Assembly: GCA_035610365.1 (NCBI GenBank)
Contig: CM069437.1
Coordinates: 57,560,093-57,624,092, forward strand
DNA from: Aquatica leii
Taxonomy: Eukaryota > Arthropoda > Insecta > Coleoptera > Lampyridae
Direction: 5' to 3'
DNA length: 64,000 bases
Of this stretch, positions 12,711 through 22,479 are shown in pieces. The position numbers were made by a program, and so were the translations under genes. The notes under the pieces were generated by a model. It was not told the origin of the DNA and did no database searches. It saw nothing but the letters and a program-made list of their open reading frames with translations. The first letter of the stretch is position 1. Each line of letters begins with the position of its first letter.

Positions 12711-15056
12711 ATCCATAGAAACTCCAAAAAAATTTTGCAAGCATCATAATTGGCCGGAAATGTTGCTTTTCCGGACTAAGCCGGTAAAGTGTAGTAGAAT
12801 TTTATAACTAGAAGTTGGCACTAGTAATCATTAATTAATTAAACGTCAATGTATCAGGTTTATTAACGTACACCATTATTTGTGTTATTGTTTAGAATAA
12901 CATTAACAAAATTTTTTAAACAAATATTTGTTATATTTGCTTAAATCTTACAATTGCTAAAATTGTAATAGTACTATGTAATTGTCAAATTAATTTCAAA
13001 AACAATTTAATTACAGGTTTCAGTTTTATCAACATATGTTATTAAATTTTATTAAAAATCAATACTCAAATAACTGCTTTTAATAAATTTATACTATAAA
13101 GGTCACCACAAAAAATTGTGTATTACATGCCCTAAAAGTATTTTGCCAGTGTTTGCTTTTTGTAGACCTCGGCTTTTCCTCGGCCAACAAATATGCTCGC
13201 AAAATAGCACTTTCTGAACTAGTGATACAAATAACTATTGTTAGATAACAATAAAACGCTTATTTTTCCTTTTTCTGTTCTTGTGTATTGTAGTTCTGTA
13301 CCTACAAATAGAAAAATATTATTCCTAGTACTCCAATTATGCACCAACAAGTATGTATACTAAAAGCTAAAGTTAATAAAGCTGTTATTGTTGTGTGTGG
13401 TAAACTGAAATTTGCATTTGAATTTTAGTATATAAAAACATTACTTTAAAGTTACTTCACTGCTGTTATTATATTATTTTTAAAAAACAATAACAATTGT
13501 TTGTGTTTAATGGCCCTCGTAATACTGTCACAGCAACATCTATTTAAAATCGATTAAATAAAAACATCGAAACATGACCCGTTTCATTCGTCTATTCATC
13601 TGTATCTGGTTTTTAAAGCGATTAAGATGCAAAACACTAAAGCCACCTAGGGTTGAATTTATGGGGATCCTTTAAGGACCACCTGGAGTTTTCACCTGGA
13701 CGCGTGCCGCGCCCCGGAAGTCTACATCAAAAGAAAACACTAGCGATTTCTAACGCAGATTGCTTAATAGTTATACTTAAATATGCAAACGGTCCAGATT
13801 TTAAAATGCTACTGTACCAGATGTTCAATAATATAAGTATCCCAAAATTGCAATTACTAAATACCGCAACGATTAACCTTAAATTGCTAGTGGCTAATGC
13901 CCGGTAATTAAGGTTATAAATGGGTGCTAGTCTGTGATCATTGCGTGCTTTCCATCTAACACCGCTTCATGTTTCACTCCGGAATATCCTCCGACATTTT
14001 TCACACTTTCATAATGAAATCCTTTTGTAACATAAACGCGAAAATTACCACGAAAATGTAAGTTGCGCGAACGTTTAAAAACGTTTCATTAATAATCAAC
14101 CGACTCACAAAAACCTGTGGAATATAAATGAGTATCCTTGTTGATATAAGCACGATAAACAAAAATGAAAGAAAACCCTCATTGTCAATAGTTCAATAAT
14201 CAATAGAGAAAGTGACTGAATCGAACTAAACAATTTGTCAGAAATTGTATCGAGCTATCAGGACATGGCGTGTTAATTAATGGAAGCTGCCAAAAATAAC
14301 ACCGAACGTATAACAAACTGCCGATGGCATTCATTCACTTTTAACAAATGATGCTCGTTTCTCATTCATTTGTTATACGAGGAATAAAGAATTATTATAA
14401 TTGACGTCTGTTCAAATATATATCATAATTAGTTAAGAGTGTATATGATGAGTTAACGTAAAGTCATGCATGACATAGCTTTTAACCATGAAGTGCAATT
14501 ATCAAATGCAGTCGCAATGTCAGCTGGACACAGAATTCCTCTCATGCACTAATTGACGACCTCTGATTGGAATAATACGTTTTATGTGGTCTGGTCGCTG
14601 TAAGCTTTGTTATTATATGCGTGATTTGTGAGCCCGTTAGTCTTGTTTGTTGTTGTATATTCACTATTGTTTAACTACACGTTCCTAACCTAACATATCG
14701 TGTTAAGGGCCTGGTTGACTAGACACTTTGTTGTTGTTCGATCACTGTTAGATATTACACTTCAACAACAAACTTTAAACTACTTTCTAACAGTTCCATC
14801 AGATAATCGGGTATATCAACAATCGAATTCGCAAGCACTCATCTTACAAGCATTTCGAGAATTTATAGATTCGAATACCGACCAGCTTCAGTTTAATATT
14901 TGCAGTTACTTATAATTGTCTTCTACCGTGTAATTTGCTTTGTCTGCGGTTACTAGTATGAATGCCTCAATCTTTGACATTGTATTCATTAGCTACGTAA
15001 GAGTATCGATTTTATACTCGTTTTATTACAAAAACGTTAATATTAAAAAACTTGAT
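12711..15056. other. Stretch without recognised genes
   Basis: Two slightly GC-richer islands (about 13150-13210 and 13640-13740) give open frames such as 13653-13907 plus, but the translations are not family-like. I see no repeats or regulatory structure that I can support. Confidence 0.3.
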
Positions 15057-15204
15057 CCCAAGTAGCACAAAATATTGTTATAAGATTTAGTTTATATTAT
15101 ATTGATATTGTATGTTTTATTAATATTGCAAGATACAAGAAATATTCATTGAATATTAGTATTTTATTAAAAATATATATTATATTCTAAAATTACTCGT
15201 ACAT

Positions 15205-15465
15205 TTAGTTAATATTAAAATTAAATCTTATAAATCTTTATGATTTTAATATGTGAGCAATATTAAAATATAATATAACAGTAATATTAAAATTGCAGCT
15301 AAATGAAATATGCACAAATATTAGTATTGTATCTAAAACTTATATTACATTTTAATATTAATAATACGTTTAGTTAATATTAGAATTAAATATTAGAAAT
15401 CTTTGTGATTTTTATATGTGAAGAGTATTACAATTTAATATAACGTTAATATTAGAATCATATAT
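15205..15465. repeat. Two diverged tandem units at the left end of the 15-20 kb element
   Basis: Units at about 15205-15298 and 15368-15465 share tttagttaatatta, the ...aatctttatgattt... block, tatgtga and the closing taatatta. They are spaced by about 163 bp. They resemble subterminal repeat arrays of DNA transposons. Confidence 0.55.
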
Positions 15466-15932
15466 TACCCGAATACGAATTTCATAAAAAATGTAAATGT
15501 TGAAACAAGATATTAAAAGAAAGTAACAAAAATATTATTACGGAACATTACGAAAATATATGATTAGTACAATTTTAATAAAGCTATAAACACAGAAATG
15601 TGTTTACTTCGTCAACTACCAAAAGCACACTTTCAAAATAAAAATATGTAAACAAAATTTATAACTAGTTTTTCTACCAGAAGTATTTGTAATTAATTTT
15701 AATTTGCAGTTTATAGCAAGTTTGTTTTTTCTTTATTACACATTACTTTTTCCTTTTGTGTAATTGATTAAAAAGTCTCTGCATTAGAAAACAAAACATA
15801 ACTTATTATGTCAATTTTTTTTAATTGATAAAAGCGGCTTAAGTTTTGGTTTTAATCGAAAAATCCAAAGAGATATTTTACAGAAAGGTGATTTTAGTTT
15901 TCTTCAAATAATTTGAATCTTTTTCTTAAACC

Positions 15933-16112
15933 TATTTTAGACGATACAATTTTCTTGTACTAGAAGATTATATACGATTTTATAGTATCGTGTGAATTAC
16001 TATTTTTAAAATCTAGTATAAACAAATATGTATTAAAAAACAGAAGCTGTTCTAATTTCTACAATTTGTATGCTATTATCTTATACAAGAAAATTGTATC
16101 GTCTAAAATATG
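15933..16112. mobile_element. Short MITE with TA-flanked terminal inverted repeats
   Basis: About 27 bp at the left (TTTTAGACGATACAATTTTC core, from 15935) is repeated inverted at the right (gaaaattgtatcgtctaaaa, ending about 16109). TA dinucleotides lie on both sides. Total length is about 175 bp with a non-coding middle. A TA flank and short length fit a Tc1/mariner-derived MITE. It lies inside the larger CCCAAGTAGCAC element, so it inserted there later or was carried along. Confidence 0.75.
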
Positions 16113-17077
16113 CTTTATATAATTTTTTTTTCAATTAATCATAAATACGTATAATTTGCGTTTAAACAGTTTTTGATAAAGATGCGACATTAGTCATTTC
16201 TTTTTTACATCTGGGCATAATAAAGTTCTTAGAAAAAAAGATCTGTTTACAACCGGGCAGGTAAAAAAAGCATTTAAGTACTTAGTATTACAATGCAAAA
16301 GAATTTCGTAACTCTTTATTTAAATTTTTAGGATGTTGCAATACGGTAAACATGCCATCATTATTTTAGAAAATATTTAATTAATCCAAGAAAATAAAAA
16401 AGAGGCAAAATCTATTGTTTTACGGATATTTTTTTTAAACGTATAGTGTCGATACCGATATGGACTTCTGTGGCGTACCACTTGTTTTATTAAATTACAC
16501 ATAAGGACAACAATATGTAATAAAAAAAAAGAACCCGGTATTTCTTTCAAAAAAGAAATTTTAAGTTTTATTATACACAAAGATAAAAGATACTTTAGAA
16601 AATATATACAATATTGATCAGTACTTCTTTAAGTCATAATCTCTTTTTCAAGGTGAACGAGGTTAAACGAAAGTTTTAACAATTTCTTGAAAATGCACCC
16701 TGTTTGAACAAAAAGAATAACAGACAAACAAGGGATATACATATAGCTATTTCTCCTCGCATTTTTCTAACAGTCAGCGTATTTTGAAATGCAATTTGCT
16801 AAGTAGGCAATAGAATAGAAAGAAACAAAAATCAACACGTGAACAACAACAAAGTATTAATACTCCCCCCGTAAATAGGTATTAGGTACATTGTGCTAAA
16901 TACACAGGTACAGATACAATTAGTATTATTTAGTCATTGATAATTTGTGTGTTGTGCTGTTCCGTCTTCAGAAAAATAACCCTCTCGTTGACACGTATTA
17001 ATTTGAAGGTCAGTTTCAGAGGTAAGCAGTAGTTTAATAATTAATGCATATGTAATAAAATAATTGCATTTGCGCAG

Positions 17078-17167
17078 ATACTCCAATAGCATCCGAAGAC
17101 AGAAGCAATAGCAGGAATTCATCCGTAGCGCAAAACCATTCGATACATGTCGCAAACGACGTTTCAG
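17078..17167 (+). CDS. Putative internal exon upstream of the DUF4806-like exons
   Basis: A 90-nt open block is preceded by a splice acceptor (tgcgcag) and followed by a strong donor (g|gtatgt). Its only open frame gives a Ser/Asn-rich linker (TPIASEDRSNSRNSSVAQNH...). Such linkers are common between the N-terminal and DUF4806 domains of related insect proteins. The exon ends one base into a codon, while the next exon found (19080) needs two carried bases. Either an exon between them is missing or unrecognised, or the assignment is wrong. The LINE fragment at 17.25-18.98 kb would sit in the following intron. Confidence 0.35.
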
Positions 17168-17249
17168 GTATGTCTTAATTTTTTTTGGAAATTAACAAAA
17201 GATTCGATTTTTTATAAACAGCAAAAAAACACAATGTATTCCATTTATT

Positions 17250-18975
17250 TTCAAACTTGCTTTCTTACTCTTTCATCCAGTCTGCTCTGTCTGTCTGTTT
17301 TTATCCAATACCACTTCTGTCTTCTTGCCTTTCTTCCTCCCTCATTCCTCACATTCTTCTTTCATGTGTCGTATATTTTCCCACACATTCTACATCTTTA
17401 CATATCATTTTTTGCCCAATATTTAACTTCCACCCTTTCCCATACAACCTACACATTCTGTTTCTGTGTTTCCACCAGTATTTATTTTCCCTACTCGCTA
17501 TAAATTTCTTTTCTTCTAATCTTCTCTTTTCCCGTTACATAAGTTGGTTTTCTTCCAGTATTTTTCATTGTATTCTTTTATTTTGCTAGTTCTTTCTTGT
17601 ATTTGTAAAGTTTAATCCTTTCTTACTATTGCCGCTTTCATATTTTATTCTTCTCGCCTTATTGTTTTTATTTTCTCTATTTCGTATCCTCCTCTATTGT
17701 AGTGTAATCTGCTTTCTTTTTCTCCGCATTTTACTCTTTGCATTTCTATTTTTTTCCAACATCATATAATATCCTATTTCTGTTTTAGCTTCTATCCTCA
17801 TTGTGTTTTTTAATGTATCCAGATGTCTCCTTCAGTTCTAGCGTCCACTTTTAGTGCTTCCGTTGAGTTTTTTCTAGCTCCGTCCATTCCCATATCTCCA
17901 CTTTATACGTTATCACTCTTCTGATTATCATATTCTTTTTTCTAAGTCCCTTTCAAATGTTCTTTCCCCTAACCCCAAAACTTTCCTTGTTATTTTATGT
18001 CTTTTTTGTGTTTTCTACTTTATCTTCTTCCCACAATCAACTTACTTTTTTTTTAAACTCCATAATCTTCGTTTTTCTCACATTTGCTACTAGCATTCTT
18101 TCTTAAAACTTTCATGCTTGTTCTTTCTTATTTTCTCAATCTCTTCTTTCAAGTTTCTCTTGTAATCTTGTTTTTACACACCTTTTTGAAGTCCGTTTTT
18201 ATCTTTTTATGTTCTTCTATCCTTATTCTGCGATCCTTCCATTTTCTTTCCCACTTTCTCATTTCCTTCTTTGCCGTCTGACAGTCCCGATTCCATCATT
18301 CATCTTTTCTTCCTAATTTATTTAATTTTTTTTTATATTTGATCTTTTCCGTTGCTTCCTCCATTTTCTTACCACTAATTTTATCTACCATTTCTCTTTC
18401 AACTTCTCCCTGTACGTCTCTATTCTCTCCACTTTTTCCTTCTTGAGTCTTTCTTTTGTCCCTTCTTTTTCACTATGGTCAAATATAACGATTGATTTTC
18501 CTGACTCCCCTCTCCAATCTTAAAACTTTTTATGTATTTTAAACTCCTTTCATTACTATAAGCTAATTTATTACCGATTCACATATATTATTTCTATAAA
18601 TGTAAACTCCCCTTTCCTGTTTCTTTCTTATATTGTCATTCATTATAGGCAATCCTGCTGTTTCCTCGCATTACTCATCCGGTTTTTGCCCTTGTCTGTT
18701 TATTTTTTTATTTATTGTTCTCTTCTTTTTCGCTCTTTCATTTATCATTATTCCTTCCTACTTCCCCTATTCTTGCGTTAAAATCCTCTCCTATTATTAG
18801 CTTTTTTCCTCCATCTCCTTTCCATACATTGTTATTATCACATACCTCTCTCCTTTTTTGTTCTTATATTAGTTTTTACTAATCCTGTCATCATCTCTCC
18901 CTCCTCATCTCCTTCTGTTGCCGATTCTTTTTTCACTCCTGTTATTATTTCTCCTTTCGTTCTTTTTTTTCTTTA
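17250..18975 (-). pseudogene. Minus-strand LINE fragment: endonuclease end joined to RT C-terminal region
   Basis: The plus strand is almost pure pyrimidine here because a purine-rich LINE ORF lies on the minus strand. Reading downward from about 18850 gives KKLIIGGDFNARIGEVGRNN (about 18765-18820), the GDFNARIG box of apurinic endonucleases. Near 18240-18310 comes a KDEWWNRDCQTAKKEMRKWE stretch, typical of the linker after the endonuclease. From about 18050 down to 17290 the text resembles the region after the RT catalytic site (NVRKTKIMEFKKK) and the C-terminal Cys/His part (RMCRLYGKGW). The YADD core is missing, so RT was lost by internal deletion. Stops and frameshifts are frequent. Clade undetermined. 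The plus-strand Phe/Ser-rich frames here are shadows. Confidence 0.75.
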
Positions 18976-19079
18976 CTATGCTGTAAGTTCTATGGAAAAA
19001 TTCTCTATACTAAATGGAATGTTAGAAAAAGAAGAGTACAGAAATACTTTTGTAAGTAAAAATTATTTACCATTTGTAG

Positions 19080-19433
19080 ACGCACTTTATTGAAAATGTT
19101 ATTTAAGGTCAATATTCTATACATTATTGGAGGAGAAAATCTAAAAAAATGTATCCAGTTGCAGATGCGTCGAACGCTAAGCCATGACATAGCGCTCATG
19201 TATTCTGGTTTAGGGAAGAAAGGAAAACTTTCATTTTGCGTGACCAACATTTATATTGCAATTTTGGGTAATTTTGTAACATTTAAATAAATACATAAGT
19301 ATCTAAAAGTATTTTGTATGTTTCAGAAGCAACACAAAAACGATTTGGTACATCAACAAACGAAGAAATTCGACGCTACGTCTCAGCGTACCTCGCTACG
19401 TCTAAAGACCGAATAATTAGGTCTAATAAATAA
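19080..19433 (+). CDS. DUF4806-like protein, two 3' exons joined by a 59-bp intron
   Basis: Exon 19080-19267 follows an acceptor (catttgtag) and ends at a donor (g|gtaatt). Exon 19327-19433 follows tatgtttcag and ends in TAA. The splice is in phase and both exons are free of stops. The first encodes NILYIIGGENLKKCIQLQMR then RTLSHDIALMYSGLGKKGK. The second encodes ATQKRFGTSTNEEIRRYVSA...LATSKDR. This pattern (conserved GG, basic helix, SxxxAxxxxxxGxxGK, then a helix ending in a K/R-rich segment) resembles the DUF4806 domain, found in many TE-associated insect proteins of unknown function. The upstream part is uncertain. Intact splicing and frame make this the best-preserved gene piece outside the PLE. 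Confidence 0.45.
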
Positions 19434-19916
19434 GAAATAATTTAATAATTTTATGCAGTTTAATTAATTTTTTTTATTATATTATAATGTAAGCATTTGT
19501 TCTTTTAATATAACGTTTTGTTGAACCTTTTATGTACATTAAATATTTATATTTTTACGCACATTTCCTTCATCGAAAGCCCTTTTATAAAACCAATACG
19601 TTTACAATTGACGATAATTTGTTCATCATTTACAACTTAAATGATGTTCGGAGTATTTATAGATGTTCTTTGAAATAATATAACTGTTTGTAGCAGAAAA
19701 TGGTTGGGAAACTAATCAAATTAGTAAATTTCTATAAAAGACTTTACGATATTAACCAAAAATTAAAATTAATTTTTATCCTTATTTTTTATTTAAAAAA
19801 AAGTTATTAATACCAAAGAATATAACGATAATATTTGTACTAATATTATTTTCATATTTAATTTTAATATGGTGTAATATTAAATATTTGATATTTAAAC
19901 TCTAAGATTCTTCTAA

Positions 19917-20102
19917 TATTAAAATCCAATATTAACAAAGTGTTAAGTTTTGATATGTAGTAATATTTCAAAATGATATAAAGTGTATGTTTGCGGTAAT
20001 ATTTTTTTAATATTTAAATCCAATATTAACAAAACGTTTAATTTAAATATGTTTTAATATTGAAAAATGATGTAAGGTTTATGTTTGTGGTAATATTCTT
20101 AT
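19917..20102. repeat. Two 94-bp tandem units at the right end of the 15-20 kb element
   Basis: Units 19917-20010 and 20011-20102 share aatccaatattaacaaa, an ...aaatgat.taa... block and a gtatgtttg-type segment followed by ggtaatatt. They form the right-hand subterminal repeats of the CCCAAGTAGCAC element. Confidence 0.6.
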
Positions 20103-20397
20103 CACATTAAAAATAAATATTTATGGCGTATTAAGTTTTTATATTAGGCCATTATCTTCATTTGTGACATTTGGAAATTAACAGTATCTCTACTTTTTTA
20201 TATTATTCTAATATGTTGTGCTACTTGGGGAGTTTGTAATACGTTCCAGTTATGCTTACTACTGTGAGTCTATTGATTTTAATAGCAATTTATTAATTTT
20301 TTTTATTTAATGGTATTTGTAAAATAGTTTAAATTTAGTTGTAGGTTTATAGCCTAGCTAGTAATTGCAAATAAATAAAAATTGTACTCTTTTAACA

Positions 20398-20825
20398 GAT
20401 CTGAAAAAGAATGTTGAGAAATCTCAGAACACCATCTATCCACCTCCTTTTGATGAATCGGTAGAAACTAGTGTAACTGAAAAGTGTCCAACATCTTAAT
20501 TAGAATTTTTCGCACAGGTTTGTGAATTATTTTTTTTTGACTAGCTAGGTGTCTTTTCTTAGTTGTGAAAAACCATTGATATGGTCAGAAAAACTACTCA
20601 TGAAAGTTTATGTAGAAACGTCTTCACAGAAAATGCCAGTCGAAACAAAGCTAATGAATTTATTGATGCCGATATTTGTAGTAATTTTGTGCTATTAAAG
20701 CAATAAATAAAGTCGTGAATTGCTGTTAAGGTGCTTAAAAAAATTGTTGAAAGCTTGATGTCAGTTTCTCCATCTGTCAAGCTTGTCATACTTAAGACGC
20801 TACCTTTCACGACATTTGACTAAAT
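20398..20825 (+). other. Exon-like coding remnants of unknown origin
   Basis: After a good acceptor (ttttaacag, to 20398) a block reads LKKNVEKSQNTIYPPPFDES, then reaches a TAA just before a cag|gtttgtg donor near 20518. A second stretch (about 20610-20820) reads NVFTENASRNKANEFIDADI and, further on, KIVESLMSVSPSVKLVILKT, with stops between. The look is that of a decayed multi-exon gene, perhaps a TE accessory ORF. The family is not recognised. Confidence 0.25.
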
Positions 20826-21413
20826 CCGAGAATTTATTATTTTGTTTTCCTAGGTAGTGGCAAATTTTGCTGATATCGTATTGCGGGATTGGTCGTGTGT
20901 CGAAACCTGACTTCAACGTTTTATTGTCTATACTGCTAGATGTTTCAGGCAAGTTTTTACACTTGGCGAAACCGCAAGAAGATATCAGTAATAGGTATGC
21001 AGTGTAAGTGATGGATACTTTTTTATTTTGCGTTTGAGTAAGCTGTGCCAGACACTTAAGAAATGTCTAAAACTACAGCGGAGTAGTAACATTTTACATC
21101 AATATCTTGGTTGGTTTTGTGTTTTATATTTTTATGTTTATTAGTAATAATCGAATCGACTTTTAGGTTTTTAAATAAATTTAAAAAAAAAATTGATAGA
21201 ACTGCCAAAAGAGTTTTGTTTGTAACGATTTTTTAGGTTTCAAAATTACAATAATTTGTACCATTTTCTAGATATTAGTGCTGTCGTTGAATCAAAACCT
21301 AGTATTAAAAATGAAGATTCTTATGTTAAGCATCTTGTAAATATTTCCTGTAACACTTTAGTAGCGCTTTCTTCAATTTGTTTTCTGTCCTGTTTGCTTT
21401 TATAAGAGCTAAT

Positions 21414-21565
21414 TGTACAGTCATGGTTTAAACTACGGTTTGACTAAACTTAGATTAATTTTACAATTCCATCATATTATTAGTTAAACCAGCAACCAAT
21501 AACATGGCACTATTTTAGAATTAAACTAAGTTTAGTTAAACCGTAGTTTAAACCATGATTGTACA
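21414..21565. mobile_element. MITE with about 40-bp terminal inverted repeats
   Basis: Left arm 21414-21453 starts TGTACAGTCATGGTTTAAAC. Right arm 21526-21565 ends gtttaaaccatgattgtaca. The arms match with only a few differences, and the middle is 72 bp of non-coding AT-rich DNA. If the flanking TA is the target, the ends are CAGTCATGG/CCATGATTG, a Tc1/mariner-like arrangement. If the full palindrome is the end, a 3-bp AAT duplication is possible. The superfamily is therefore open. Confidence 0.8.
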
Positions 21566-21785
21566 AATGACCTTATTGTTTTGTTATGAGGTAAATTATG
21601 GTAAAGTATTTAATTTTGTTGTCTTCGTTTATTATTACTTTAAAGATGTGTGGTTGAGACTCTATTTTTAAAACAGTTTTCTACTGTTGCTATTTTTTTC
21701 TTAGCAGTCTTTTCTCTATAAAATCTTAAGCTTTCGCGGTTGTTATGTTCATGATTATAAGCGACTGTCACTGGTGACATTTACC

Positions 21786-21823
21786 ACTCTGAAGATGCAA
21801 GCTGTAATGTCTTACGAAACGTC
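21786..21823 (+). ncRNA. Weak hammerhead-like / PLE-tail-like motif
   Basis: CTGAAGATGCAAGC is followed by a spacer and TTACGAAACGTC. The core strings CTGAAGA and GAAAC-GTC match those in the PLE ends at 28651, 31411 and 38898 (minus). Helix II between the cores does not pair well, so this is at best a degenerate copy or part of another repeat family. Confidence 0.3.
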
Positions 21824-22479
21824 AGTTTGTTTGGGTTCGCGAACGACAATACGACAAAGGCCAAGTTCTATTTCTTGCTTTGGCTCTCAAGAAGAGACTA
21901 GGACCAAGCCTAAGTTTGGGTGTTTAACTACGACGCGGTCTAAGCCGAAAGTCGCGTATAATCAGTCTTTTCTCATAAATTTTTTGTTTGGTAGCAATTG
22001 AGATTTTATTCCATTAATAATTTGTAAATTTGTGGTTGACTACTATGTAATTTTTTGAATGTTTTTAGTTAATTATTAACAACGTTTTTGTCTGTTTTTA
22101 ATGAGATATCCAACAGTATTAGCTTGTAAAATTTTTGTCTAAAAAGGTCGCAGTTGGTATTTCTACTATATAAGGTGCTTTTTTTGTTTAGAATTTAAGA
22201 ATAGATAGTAATTACTACAAGCGTGTAGTCAGATGGTAATATTAGACTAGATTCTGTTTTGCATTTTTAAGAGCAATTTCTTTAGTTCTACAATTTTATC
22301 TTTCTAAGAAAGCCAATATGTCGGTTCATCTATGTATATATGTATACTTCTAGTTGTTATTTTCTATGGTCTTAAGCAATTCTTTTTTCTTGGTATTTGT
22401 CAATCTTACTAAAATCATTTTTTTTTAAATTTGTAATATTTATTTAATTTATTTACATGGCAGCATAACAAAAAATCGC

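Larger units (their letters stand above)
15057..20229. mobile_element. Large unclassified element with CCCAAGTAGCAC inverted ends
   Basis: The left end at 15057 reads CCCAAGTAGCACAAAATATT. The right end at 20210-20229 is its near reverse complement, aatatgttgtgctacttggg. Inside each end lies sequence full of AATATT, organised in diverged short tandem units: about 160 bp near 15205-15465 and about 94 bp near 19917-20102. The interior holds a short MITE, a minus-strand LINE fragment (a later insertion) and spliced exons of a DUF4806-like gene near the right end. No target duplication is clear. The termini match those of the 140-bp foldback element at 60950 (CCCAAGCAACACA), which suggests one superfamily. 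Alternatives are two independent solo elements facing each other, or a segmental inverted duplication. Confidence 0.5.

Noticed and set aside
17147-17589. Overlapping plus-strand open frames rich in Phe, Ser and Leu that look like membrane proteins
   Set aside because: They are shadows of the purine-rich LINE coding sequence on the minus strand, which gives a real endonuclease motif (GDFNARIG).
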